A stretch of 64,000 bases of DNA, from positions 2,728,001 to 2,792,000 of the forward strand of contig JBLDXI010000004.1 of NCBI GenBank assembly GCA_047495785.1, given 5' to 3'. The notes beneath the pieces were generated by a model. The model worked only from the letters and a program-made list of their open reading frames with translations, did not search any database and was not told where the DNA came from. Numbering within the stretch: position 1 is the first letter of the stretch; each line of letters opens with the position of its first letter. Origin of the DNA: Lepidodermella squamata. Taxonomy: Eukaryota > Gastrotricha. Shown piece after piece: positions 51,546-62,694 of this stretch. Position numbers and translations under genes: made by a program.

Positions 51546-53388
51546 TCAATTGGTTCGCTTGGAGCGAACGATATGGAATATCACTTTTTCGGAGGTCTTC
51601 CGCGCCGTGTGCCAGTAGAACCACTGGACACCACTGGACCACTGGACGATATGGAATATCACTTTTTCGGAGGTCTTCCGCGCCGTGTGCCAGTAGAACC
51701 ACTGGACACCACTGGACCACTGGACGATATGGAATATCACTTTTTCGGAGGTCTTCCGCGCCGTGTGCCAGTAGAACCACTGGACACCACTGGACCACTG
51801 GACGATATGGAATATCACTTTTCCGGAGGTCTTCCGCTTGTCGCTCAAGCGCTGAGGTCGGTAGCCTTCAAGATAATGCGAGTGCAATTTGTCAGATATA
51901 TTGACACCGTCGTTGTATGTCGCCGCTTTTTGATCAGCAACATGAACCAAAAAAGTCTCGTTATCAACCTTTCGCGCCTTCAGAAATTCACTAACTTGCA
52001 TCAGCGTCAGAGCACCAGGTCTAATCATGCACCTAAGTGCTAGACCGAAGGCAACGTAGGCCACAAAAGTCTTGAAGTCTTCGAAGTTTAATGCCCTCTT
52101 GGACATAAGTTTTCCGGCTTTATCGCACAGCGAGTCAAAAACAGTTGATACCTCTGAGTAAAGAGGAAACTTGCCACTATGCATTAATTCGCTTAGCTTC
52201 ACTCTAAGGTGTGCGTCGTCTAGCTTGCAGCCCCGCGAGAAGGCAGTATAAGCATTCTTCAAATAAGCAATGAGCTTCAGGCGTTTACGATCTTCATACG
52301 GCAGATTATCGCCCAGTTCAATAAACTGCAGGAATTCGATGAAGGCGCCACACATGCTTTCTTTGTGCTGTAAGTGACCTTTTTATCAAAAGCTTTCTCT
52401 AGAGCCCTCCAACCTTGCTCGGAGTAAATCGACTCGAGATAGTCAAAGCCACATGCTTTGATGATGTTTCGAACGTATGAAACAATTTTCTGCACAGTTG
52501 AACTGGCACTGTTCGCACGGCTGGACAGCGGGTTGTTTTACGAGTCATCAAACCTACCGCAGATAAGGTCAACTTCGCTCTTAACACTCTTCTCCGTCAG
52601 AGGATGAACGCGAGATACCGACGCGATATTTTGCCCGTGATTGTTGTTTACTGTGACGGACACAGCTGGCGTTGGAATTGCAGGCGTAGACTTCCCAGCT
52701 GACCCCGGCTGATTTGCTCCGTAATGCTTAAGGCGGGCTTTTCTTGTTGCCTCAGATAATGCCACCTTAATCTCAGCATCAGTTCGATCAACGTGAGCGA
52801 AGCAGGCCCGAGGAGATGACAAATGTTTGCGCAAAACAGTAGTATTGCTCAACTGTTTGTGGCAATCCGGGCAGTTTCGACGAAGACCGACGTGACGTTT
52901 CCTGGTGCCGTTAGTTTTCTCGCGCAAGAATCGCCCAAATTGTCTCTTTTGCAGGCTGCTGTGATGACCAGTTTTGTTAGACTAAGCCCTGGATTGGAGC
53001 GGTGGAATGGCATTTAAACTCGCTTGATGGGGAATAACAGGGTTAGTAACAAGCTGCCCTTCCCGACGATTCGAAATATTGATAACAAGAACCGTTGAGG
53101 GGTGGATGAGCTTTGCAGCTATTTCTAGATCTGCATCTGACTCCAAGGAGATTAAATCACCATCAGAATCTGTTTAACGAATTAATTTTCCTAGAACTAG
53201 CGCATTGCGAAAGTTGAATACTCACCCCAAGTAAGCTTAAAAGAATCAATATCGAAAGTAGTTCTCACGGCGTTCTTTAGATGCTCGAATGATGCGCTTT
53301 CAAGGGAGGTTATTCGTGTATTTCCGTTGTGTTTCAACTTTGTGTATAAAAACATTCTATAATGTAGTAGATCAAAGATATTTGTCAT
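51546..53388 (-). pseudogene. Gene J: PB1 domain - C2H2 finger - tyrosine recombinase fusion, decayed
   Basis: Exon 1 (53226-53388) and exon 2 (to 53169) join in phase across a 56-nt intron to form a PB1 domain: KLKHNGNTRITSL, then KLTWG|DSDGDLISLESD, the acidic OPCA motif. The same frame continues through TAG (52982-52984) into a zinc finger (CPDCHKQL...RKHLSSPRACFAH), then through TAA (52538-52540) into a helical region. Near 52365-52380 the frame shifts by one into the recombinase part: LRCMIRPGALTLMQVSEF (first catalytic Arg and G-x-L-x-x-x-x-E) and VHVADQKAATYND (Lys region). The final H-x-x-R and Tyr motifs are missing, replaced by the 78-bp repeats. The recombinase resembles Crypton-derived tyrosine recombinases. 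With two stops, a frameshift and a lost C-terminus it cannot work. Confidence 0.7.
51571..51835. repeat. 78-bp minisatellite, just over three units, at the end of the recombinase gene
   Basis: Gatatggaatatcact starts at 51571, 51649, 51727 and 51805. The unit length is divisible by three, so the gene frame gains 26-residue repeats (KVIFHIVQWSSGVQWFYWHT). Confidence 0.95.
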
Positions 53389-53454
53389 AGAAAATCACAT
53401 TTATATTCGCTTTTGCCAAGCCTTCGCGCTTCAAACTCTCGCGGCGCCTCTTGC

Positions 53455-54740
53455 TTAGATGGTTTTCATTTTGGCCAAGCAACTTTGGAGAGTTAGATCT
53501 CCAAAATAGTCTTCGTACTTATACCGCAACTTCGCACATGCGTTGATGAAATTCCCTTCAGTTAGATGCAGCTTTTGTCTGACCAGCAAGTTAGCAATTC
53601 GTTGAAGACGACGAAGTTGCCCACTCGTAAACTTACCAGGGTGTTCCACCTTATCTCTTAGAAGTAGCACGGGCTTCGACCGGGTGCGACGTGTCAGGTA
53701 GCTAAAGCAATTGAAGTCATTTAGGTAACCTGCGAAACTGATGAATCTTACCTGCACGGTGTCAGAGCAGTTTGATCTTGCTGCCTAGAAGTTGAAGGAG
53801 TTTCAAACGATACTCTTCTTTTCGACGAACTTCGGGGCGTCTTCCGCCTTTCTTCACGGTCCGGAGACAACGAAGGCGATGCCGTAGAAGAAACATCCGA
53901 CTGCGTAGAAGAAGTATCCATAGAGGAATACGATGATGTTGAGAGAGACCGAGATCGTGATCTAGATCTCACTCGCGACCGCTTTGAAATGATAGGCGAC
54001 GGTGAACGCGCAGCCGATTTGGATCGTTGTTTTCTCTTGCGTTCATTTGAAACATGTTCGTGACTTCTGGCACGGTGTCGGGGAGCAGCCGGAGTAGTAT
54101 GTTTTCGTGAACAGTAGCCACCATCAGCACCAGGTGGCGGATGAATTGGCTGCTGAGCTAGTTGAACCAAATTCTGGGGTGCAAGTTGCTGCACTGGCTG
54201 TTGAACAAACTGCAGTACTGGTTGCTGCTGGGCCGGTTGCTGAAGTTGCTGCAGGGATGCAAGTTGCTGAGCAGGCTGTTGAACAAACTGCAGTACTGGT
54301 TGCTCCTGGGCCGGTTGAATTTGTTGCGGAGCTGTTTGCTGCTGAGCAGGTTGCTGTACCGGTGGAACAGGAGGTGGAGCGACAGGGATAGCACCACCTA
54401 AAGCTGCGACCATGGTGACTACAATAGCATTTTCAGTCGCCGGGGTTGATTGAGCACCTGCGATTGGAAGCCCGCGAGGAGCAGCACTATCCTTGACTAC
54501 AATGATGGTTTCCACATCTCTAACTTCACATATGTAGCGAACCATGAGCTCTATGTCGCCGTCCGAACATAGCTCTACTCGATGATGATTGAACTGCGCA
54601 TAAAACTTCAACGGAGTGCCCTGATCTAAAGAGTGGAGGATCCGAAGAGATTCCTCAAAATTTACAAAATCGGTTTCCGTAATTGGAAAGAATCGCAGTT
54701 TCTGCTTGTAAGCAGAAAAACCCAGATAGTTGAACTCCAT
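53455..54740 (-). CDS. Gene I: PB1-domain protein with Q/P-rich and RS-rich regions
   Basis: Exon 1 (53754-54740) and exon 2 (53455-53703) join in phase through a 51-nt intron (gtaaga...tttag). Residues 1-85 are PB1-like: YKQKLRFFPIT, then LKFYAQFNHHRVELCSDGDI (OPCA-type acidic motif) and VETIIVVKD. About 120-220 are Gln/Pro-rich (QQPAQQ repeats), about 240-300 rich in Arg-Ser (SKRSRVRSRSRSRSLSTSS), and the C-terminus is a basic helical stretch (FTSGQLRRLQRIANLLVRQK). PB1 domains mediate hetero-oligomers; RS regions usually indicate nuclear RNA-associated proteins. It lies directly upstream of gene J, whose N-terminus is also PB1, so the two may be a PB1 pair from one element or duplication. 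Intact; function unknown. Confidence 0.65.
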
Positions 54741-55040
54741 AATCGCAAAATCGCCTAAAATGGATACAGGTTAAGCAAATGATTATGAAAGAATGGTTTC
54801 ATTGTGATGAGAGCATTTAGGTTTAATAAGGTCATTGTTAAAAATTAATTACCAGGTGAGTCGATGGCATTTTCTTACCTGGCTCAAACTCGATTTGAAA
54901 TTATTCCATTGAAAACTGCTTGAGACTTTTCTGCCGCTGTTGGAGTCGTAGCATTTTGAGAACGAAGTGGTGAAAATAACTACACTAGAAAAAAAATTAG
55001 GTTTATTAGCTAGATAAATAGCTAAAATTTAGGCTGGGAT
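54741..55040. other. Upstream region of gene I
   Basis: Presumed promoter region; ends with cactagaaaaaaaattagg near 54985, similar to 49583-49600. Confidence 0.4.
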
Positions 55041-56120
55041 AATAGCCGCTTTTACACTACAAGCACATATGTATTTCTGACTGTTCATAGTAATTAAGTC
55101 CACACAGTAGTATTAGGTGTTGCGCAATCGCCGCGAGCGATGAAAATGCCAAATTAAATCTAAACTTGTTGAAAATTGGAGTTTCAATAAGAAGGTCATT
55201 GTGGTTTTGAAGGTCATTATTGATGAGATGAAAGGTAAATTGAAGGTAATAAATATCAAGATATCGGCGGTGAAAAATTTCCATAATTTCTATCATTATT
55301 AGGCTGGCAGCGCTAAATTTGGACCCATCATTTATTGAAAAATCCCAAATTTATAAATGAAATATAGCAGTCAGTGATCATGGCTCCTCCAATTGCTTCA
55401 GGCTTAGTCTCAGCGTTTGAAATAAATTTCTGGCATTTATTGGCAGCCATGCCAAACAAAGGAAACCATTTTTTCTTGCTTGAGAAAAAATATTTTTATT
55501 AAAATGATATTCTCATTTGATTACATCGCCGCTTGCTCTTGATATGGCTTTGACTTCAATTATGGTTTTTGTTATGAGAGTCCTCAGTTAAATTAATGAT
55601 TTGTAGGTCTCAATTTCCAAGCTGAAGAAATTAAGGTGGATTACCAACGAAAAATAAAAAATTGGTGGCCTTCCACCTTCCAAGGGCTTTATTAAATTCC
55701 AAAAAAGTTCAATGCCAAAGCAATTTCCTCGTGCATAACTCACGGACTTCAGTTTGAAAATAAATTTGCTCTTTCTTTTTAGCTCATGTTGGATGCATCA
55801 GATAGCTCTATTTACTGAAAAATTTGATTTTAGCTGAAAAACCGCTCTTCATCGGTATTTATCCCTGCTCTTATTTACAAGTGATTTTCCTAAAAGATGG
55901 GATAACCATCAAAAGACATAGTAACAAATTTTCCCGAATTTTTCTATCGTTCTAAAAAATTCTAAGAAAATATTTCACGTCTTCAAAACCTGTAAAAAAT
56001 TGGCAGTTAAAATAAAAGAAAACTCAAGTTTGAGTATTGCGCAATCAAATCTTTGTCTTAATTAATGACGCACATATTAATTACACTTCATACTTACGCT
56101 CTCGTGTAAAAGCGGCTAAT
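55041..56120. mobile_element. Possible TIR element with short ends
   Basis: Aatagccgcttttacac at 55041 and gtgtaaaagcggctaat at 56104 are inverted repeats about 1.06 kb apart. Interior A/T-rich without a supported gene. May share an origin with the next element, whose ends are aatagccccttttacac. Confidence 0.55.
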
Positions 56121-56170
56121 AACCCCGCTGGCGACAGGTTTATTCGTCGCATTTGCACGAGCTACTTCGT

Positions 56171-57460
56171 AATAGCCCCTTTTACACTACACTCGAATGG
56201 TAAATGATGGTAATTACTCCATTGTTAAATAACAGTGATCAGCTTGATTTCATTTTATTTTAACGTTTTTTTATCGCTGCTATGAGAGAACAAAAATAGG
56301 AATAAAAACATTTTGATTTTTTTGTGACTAATTTCAAAAGGTATTACAGCATGCCCATTTTCCCGTGAAACTGTATATGATTCCTGGGCTTAATATTCAG
56401 CACCCAAACAACAATTTCTCGCCTTTGCATAATTAAATACATCGAACAAAAGCCGCTAAGTTTTTTTTTAATTGTTTTTGCGAAATTATTTTGGTAAAAT
56501 TATTTGTATAACTCTTGCTTCGTTGGCCCAGCTTCATTGGCCGTGATCTCGAGGAATTTCGCGTCAGAAAATTGTCACTTTTGAATATTTCTCAAGGTGT
56601 TTATTGCAGTAAAATTTGCCTTAAAATTATCAAGAGAGTAATACGTTTAGTCGCCTGTTGCGGTGCCAAATTTCTGGTAAACGTATTCATAAAAATTACT
56701 TTTGAAAAAATTCACTAATAATTTCCAATAAAATATAAATTCCAATAAATTCCAATAAATTCCAATAAAAATTGGTCGCAAAATTCCCCGTGGTTTTCAG
56801 TAAAAGACATTGCCATCGCTTTAACAAATGACGAGATAATAATTATCGATAACAATAATTTAAAACAATTGTATTCTAGAACTAGGTCTCGGTGTTGTTT
56901 TAAGGCGTGCTTCCGCCTTTGATAATTCGACGTTAGGAATTATTTCTTGAAAAAGAACTTCTTAAAAAGAATTGGTGAACCCCGGCGATTTTGAATCGGT
57001 CAATAAATCATTTTGCAGCAATTTTGTGTGGAAGTCCAGAAATACCATGAAAAATAACTAAAAAAAATCCCCCAAAATTGGCATCTCGACATATTACCAA
57101 CCGGAGAAGCCAAGTTCAAGGTGATGCAATTTGGTAGAAAAACTTCGGATACACGCTTTGCGGAATCACGGAAAATTTGCGGAATTTTGACGATAATTTT
57201 TTTAATGGCGATTAAATTGGCCAGGCACTGAAATAAAGCTCAGGCATCCTATCCGGTTGACGGAAAATTGATCAGGTTGTAAATGACTCGCAAAAATACC
57301 TACATCAGCTGGTTTTCATTCATTTTAGTTCTCTAAAAATCACGATAAAAGCGTGAAAATGAGCAAAAACAAGCTAATCCTTGTTATTCAACAATAAAGT
57401 AATTACCATCAATTACCATCATTTACCATTCGCATAGTAGTAGTGTAAAAGGGGCTAATT
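56171..57460. mobile_element. TIR element, about 1.3 kb, non-coding
   Basis: Left arm 56171-56222 (aatagccccttttacactac, then gaatggtaaatgatggtaat) pairs with right arm 57403-57460 (attaccatcatttaccattc, then gtagtgtaaaaggggctaat). Interior is A/T-rich without any gene. Confidence 0.85.
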
Positions 57461-57934
57461 ATGGATGTTAATTACTTCGGTTGTTGCGTCATCATTTTAA
57501 CTTAAACTCGAGTGAGCGCTGTTTTTATTTTTGTGTGCAAATTTTATGGGCGCTGTTAACAAGTCACAGCTAGGTGATTTAAAACTGAAATTTTGAGGTA
57601 TCAAGTAATCGCGATTTCGCAATCGAATTTTTGGCTGACACCTGATCTATACAATTCTCCTTCTGGAAAAATAGAAACGATCGATTTATAAATTATAAAA
57701 ATTCTCAAATGTAGCCAAAATCCTCTTAAAACAAATTATGCAACGAATCGCGTCACTGGGGCAGTTTCCAGCCACCCTTTACTGACCCTGTAAGTCCTTG
57801 AAAAAATTAAGAAAAAATCAGAAAATATTGATAGTTTCGAGATTTTCTCATGATTTTCGTGGGTTTTGTTGAGCATTTCTTTTTATAGTCCAAACAGGAG
57901 CCTAAACTACTTTGAATTTTCTAATATTTCTATG
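57461..57934. other. Non-coding stretch
   Basis: No gene or clear element. Confidence 0.4.
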
Positions 57935-58100
57935 CAGTGTGCGAAGTAGGATCCAGGAGCTGAGGTGTTTTCTACCTGTTTTTTAGGACCCAGCCGAAGA
58001 AACCAAAGCGTCCCCCCTGTGGTTTTTTCAGCCTTCCTCTGTTTGGAGCCCTGGAGCTGGGGTGTCGCGACACCCCAGCACCCCTCTACTTCGCACCCTG
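57935..58100. mobile_element. hAT-type MITE with perfect 8-bp target duplication
   Basis: Begins CAGTGTGCGAAGTAGG and ends CTACTTCGCACCCTG. It is flanked by tttctatg at 57927-57934 and 58101-58108. Same family as 22041-22176 and 16695-16798. Confidence 0.95.
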
Positions 58101-58231
58101 TTTCTATGAGAAAATTCTAGCTAAATTATGTTGGTATAACAATATTGGTATAACCTTCGGCGTGATTTCATCAATTTCGATCCGCTATCGATAATCAAGT
58201 GTCGGGTTTAAAAAATTACAATATAATAGTA

Positions 58232-58422
58232 TACCGTATTTGTTCCAATAATAGCCCATTCACTAATAATTGCCCATCCCTAATAGTAGCCCAGGGTTGA
58301 GGGGTCAAGTCGGTTCGAAAACATGAAAAATGACCAATTCACGAGAAATTAATTTTTGAAATTTTCGAAATTTCGAGGTTGAAATTTTAGTAGCGCGGGC
58401 AGCTATAGGAACAAATACGGTA
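58232..58422. mobile_element. TIR element of the TACCGTATTTG group
   Basis: Taccgtatttgttcc and ggaacaaatacggta are perfect inverted repeats, TA at both ends. Non-coding. Confidence 0.9.
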
Positions 58423-58911
58423 ATCGTATAATCGCAAGGTTTCAAATTATTTTCATTTTTTCTCGGAAAAATTCGTTAAAAAAATTCGGATTTATTTTCA
58501 TAGCAAGCTTGAAGCAAGGTGCTAGGCATGCATAGACCCCAGTCAAGCAGTCAATTCAATATTTTGAATTTGTTAAAACAATGGATAAAAGCACGCATTC
58601 AGTCTTTCGTGAAAATGATTGCATAACAGGGAAATTAATTAACTTGGATAATTATGGGTAGTCTAGTGTAAATGCGACGATTATCTATTTTGGGTATTTA
58701 GCTGAGTTGCGTTTTTATGGTGTTCGTGGACAGCTCGAACTTAATTACATCCAATTAGGACAAGGATTAAGACAGTAATTAAGGTCAAAAACGCTTTATT
58801 GTCCATTCTAGCTTTTTTATTTGCAATTTTCAGCCTGCATTTTCTAGCTAAAATTCAACGGCTGAAACATGAGGAAAGAAATAAAAAGGTACAAGTTTAA
58901 AGATTCGAGTG

Positions 58912-60084
58912 TTAGAAATGTTGCGGCAATAAGATGGCAATGCCGATTCGCTTTCCGGCCCCATCGTAGTTTCCCGCGTTTCCCTCCTCTTGCACTGGGT
59001 TTTGCTCTTCCTCCTCGTCGAAATTAAAAAAGTTAAGATCATTCGCATCGTCAACACAAATGTTGTGAAGAACACATGCGGCTAAGACGTAAACAGGGAC
59101 CACCCGCGCATCCAATAAATGTGCGCAATCCAAAAAACGCCGAAATCGCGCTTTCAAAATGCCGAAACCGTGCTCAACAGCGCATCGGGTTTGTGAATGC
59201 CGGGTGTTTTAATTTCGCTTTTCTTCGCGATGTTCGCCGGCGTCAAGTTCAGCTCGGCGAAACGGTATGAGCAGCCAATCGTATAGCGGATAGGCACCAT
59301 CGCCTAGCAGATGGTATTGCTGATCGGGGATAAAACCACCAAGGCCTTGCGAAATTCTTTGAAACAAGGGCGAATGATTAAACACGAATCGGTCGTTATT
59401 TCCTCCAGCGTGACCGCAAAAAACGTCAATGAATTTACCGTTCGAGTCAACAACCGCCTGGAGAACAACACTAAAAAATCTCTTATAATTAATATAAGCG
59501 TTTGGATTCTCAAGTGGAGCTGAAATCGGCATGTGACAGCCATCGATACAGCCGATTACTCCTGGAAAACCGTGACGAGCCTCAAACTGGGCAGCATTTT
59601 CAGCACATTGCTCAGCGTCAGGCCATTTTATGAACTGGTGAGCATGTTCAGCTAATCCACGAGTTACTCGCCTGACCATGCGAAGAGCGGTTGAAGGAGC
59701 AATGCCAAATAAATTTCCTATTCGCCAATAAGGCTCTTGGCCTCCAAGATAATAGAGCGTCACCAAAACATTCATTTCAGGCGGGTAAATAAGCTGAGGA
59801 AGAGCCGGAAAAACAGCGTTAGGGTCGATTAAGACGCCCTGTACCACGAGGAAATTCGTTATATCAGCCACCATTTCACGCGACATTCCAAAGGTGCGTT
59901 TAAAATAATCTGGCTCCATGGCTGGAATTATTTCCTGATAGAAATTCGCAACTTTGACGTGATGACGCCGCTCAGTAGATTTCAGTTTGCAAAGCTCAGC
60001 CAAAATTACAAACGAAGCAAGTAAAAACCACTGGTCGTCAAACACTGTAGCCATTAACAGCATTAGCATCTCAATTTCATGCAT
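58912..60084 (-). pseudogene. Harbinger transposase (HARBI1-like nuclease) with one in-frame TAA
   Basis: About 390 codons in one frame. The DDE core: VIGCIDGCHMPI (first Asp), VDSNGKFIDVFCGHAGGNND (second Asp region), LLGDGAYPLYDWLLIPF, and, after the stop, AVEHGFGILKARFRRF (Glu). ACVLHNICVDD near the end is typical. The only visible lesion is TAA at 59209-59211, between the second Asp region and the Glu, so the C-terminal part with the catalytic Glu would be lost. The N-terminus has a helical region (FKRTFGMSREMVADITNFL). It cuts and joins transposon ends together with the Myb-like partner encoded upstream. Confidence 0.9.
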
Positions 60085-60179
60085 TTTTATTTCTCAAAAT
60101 CTAATTAAAGGCACATGTTTTTAAAAATGCATCAGTTTTATTTTTGAAATAGCCACGCTCTTCTCACACTGCTTTTTCA

Positions 60180-62297
60180 TTATTTTTTTTCGCTCAGGCT
60201 TTTGAATATTGCTCCATAGAAGTTACGATCTTTCTCCTTTTGCTGTTCGAAAACATCCGTAATTCGGTTAAGACGCTGTTCAAACGCATCCTCCGCGGCT
60301 TGTTTACGAGATTCTCGGAGGGTCGGTAGTTTTCGGCCAGTCTGCGGCTTCGAAATCTGTGTTTGAATTTCTGGCTCGAAGTCGCCCCTTTCAAAGCCTC
60401 TCTCGTCGTTGGCCTGACCGAACTTCAGCCCACCCAGACTAACCGCCAAGCAAGGCGGATTGTGTTTCGGATCTTTTTTGAATAAAGCGGTTAATCGATC
60501 TTGAAAAACGAATCTATAGAAAATAATACAAAATCTGTATTTCGTGTAGAAATATCGTTGAGGTCGCTAAACTGCACATTTTTGTCTAGTAAACTTTGTG
60601 AAAAATTAAATCTTGGTTCGCAGAAAATTAATAATTTACAGTACATTATATACAATTTATAAAATAATTTAAATAATTATACCGTAACGTGTGGTGATTG
60701 TGGACACGGTAACTTTGGACACTTTCGGCTTTGCGGGTGTTTAGCTTTTCAGGCTTGAACGTTTAAATCATGGGGTTTTTTGCATAAAATTCTCCGTCTC
60801 CTCAGCTTTCGTTTGAGATAAAAATCAAGACGATTGGAGCTGAAATCGGATTTCAGAAAAAGTTGCAAGCAGTTAGACTTTGGGTGCCGTTTTGGGACCC
60901 CCCTTCTATCTTTCTAAAAATCAAACAGTTTTCAATAAAAATTGGCATGAGCATTCTCCTAAATTTACTCTCCCTATAATCGAAGAAAAAATGACAATCC
61001 GTCGACGCGTTATAGCAGGACATTTACCTGAAAAACAGGTGAAAATTGGGGTAATTTTGGACACTTTTGGACGGGTTAAATAAGCTGCTGCGCAGAAACG
61101 TATTTTTATTGAACTTCCGAGAAACAGATGATGCGCCATCTGTTCATAATTTTTTTCGAAATCTGACCCAAGATTAAATGAAAAACCATGAATAACAGAT
61201 AATTCACAATGAAATTGCAATGAAACTGCATATGCAAATGAGTGTCCAAAACTACCCTCTAATTGTCCAAAGTTACCGGAACACATATTAATTAGCCAAA
61301 GGTCAGGTAAAATTCTCAAAATTACTGGAATTTGCAGTAAATTCAAGAATGACCGTCCCCACCTTTGGTAAAAATTTCAGAAATTTAGAAGCAAAGGCTG
61401 ATTTTTAATGTTCGAAAAACACGTTTTGTCCAAAGTTACCACTCGTTACGGTAATTTATCAACTGACGCGTACAATGTCAACTAAAATACTAATTTTTTA
61501 ATTTGAGTCGGGCATTACATACTTGTTAATATTACCGATAACCCGGTTCGGTTACCGATTTTCGATTAACCGAACCGTAACCGAACCGGCGGCTTGAAAC
61601 TTTAACCGCGGCATCTCAAGTCTTACTTATGCGGCGGGGCACCGGCTCCACTTGTTGAGCAAGCTTCGTTATAATCCGAGTTCGTTGTTCGGAGCCAGTT
61701 AATTTTGGCCTTGACAATCTCATCGCTTAGAGACCCAGCGGGAAAGAGGTTCGATTTGGAGATCTCACCGACTATATCCAGGTAAATCGGAGATTTCTTG
61801 CCTGGTGAATTCATCAACTTGTTCCAGTAACCGCCCTCCAGCGCGGAAATCAAGGCGTCCAAGCGCCCTTCATTCCATACCAAGTCATCCGACTTGGATT
61901 TCTTCGCAGATTTGGCCGGTTTCGGATTGCCGAACTGCCCATCGTCGCCGGCCGGCACGAAAGCGGGGAATTGGTCCAAAATCGAATTACTCGGTTGATT
62001 CGATCGCTTTTTCGGACTTGGGACTTCGAAAATCAACGGCGGGGCTCGAGGTGGTTCGGAAGGCCATTGGTTTGGCATGGGCCTGCCGCATGGCTGCCTT
62101 GGTTGAAACAGAGGAGGTAAAGCAGGAGGAGCGAACCGCTGCAGCATCGGCTGTTGCATTTGCTGCTGCATAGGCTGCTGCATAGACCACAACAGAGGCC
62201 ACTGCATAGGCTGCTGCTGCTGCTGCATTTGATGCTGCATAGGTTGCTGCCGCATAGGCTGCTGCTGCATTGATGGCTGCTGCATAGGCCGATGCAT
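60180..62297 (-). CDS. Harbinger Myb/SANT-like accessory protein
   Basis: Exon 1 (61627-62297) and exon 2 (60180-60513) join in phase: CAT-AA|A-TTC, giving a Lys codon across the junction. Exon 1 begins with a Gln/Met/Pro-rich tract (MQQQ repeats), followed by a Lys-Lys-Ser segment and the DNA-binding part (VWNEGRLDALISALEGGYWN ... EIVKAKINWLRTT), a trihelix/Myb-like pattern. Exon 2 has a predicted coil (RESRKQAAEDAFEQRLNRI). Such proteins bind the transposon ends and recruit the nuclease. An acceptor-like ttatgag sits just before exon 1, so the start may be further upstream. The intron is about 1.1 kb because it contains another TIR element. Confidence 0.75.
60679..61453. mobile_element. TIR element inside the intron of the Harbinger accessory gene
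   Basis: Ends taccgtaacg...ggtaactttggacac and tgtccaaagttacc...cgttacggta, flanked by TA. A further ttgtccaaagttaccgg is inside at about 61262. No gene is supported in it. Confidence 0.8.
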
Positions 62298-62694
62298 TGG
62301 CTGCTGGTCGCCAACTACATTCTGCTCATAAAAAAATAGTTTCGCGACATTTTTTGACCATGAAAATCCTGTAATTCTTAGCGCAAAATAACTCGAAATA
62401 TGTCGAAGTTAACCACGTTTTCCGAATGACGAAACAGAGCTATTGCCCACATTTATGGTCGTAAATTAATTAGAGTAATTAAGGTCAATGAGGGAAATTA
62501 CGAGGGTCGCGTCACGGTTTGATCACTGTCGAGGCTCATCAAGACGGGGAGTGATTTGTCTTAGCTGTTCGACCCTCGAGCTCGAACAGCTCCAGCCTAA
62601 TTACTTGATTGTTATTTCTGTGTTGCGGAGGTGTTCGAAGAATTGATCACAACGTCGAACAATAGCTTTCCGGACACCATAAAAAACGCAACTC

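Larger units (their letters stand above)
58704..62694 (-). mobile_element. PIF/Harbinger DNA transposon, near-complete
   Basis: The ends gagttgcgtttttatggtg (58704) and caccataaaaaacgcaactc (ending 62694) form inverted repeats. Inside are the two standard Harbinger genes on the minus strand: a Myb/SANT-like DNA-binding protein first, the DDE nuclease second. A 3-bp target duplication was not recognised. The ends also contain acagctcgaac-type subterminal repeats, seen inverted near 58730 and 62580. Confidence 0.8.

Noticed and set aside
51573-52043. Plus-strand 156-codon repeat protein
   Set aside because: Antisense shadow of the 78-bp minisatellite; no flanking support.
52366-52376. An 11-nt gt...ag stretch whose removal restores the recombinase frame
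   Set aside because: Far below any workable intron size; a frameshift or small insertion is more likely.
54107-54401. Plus-strand open frames antisense to gene I
   Set aside because: Shadows of the Gln-rich repeat coding region on the minus strand.
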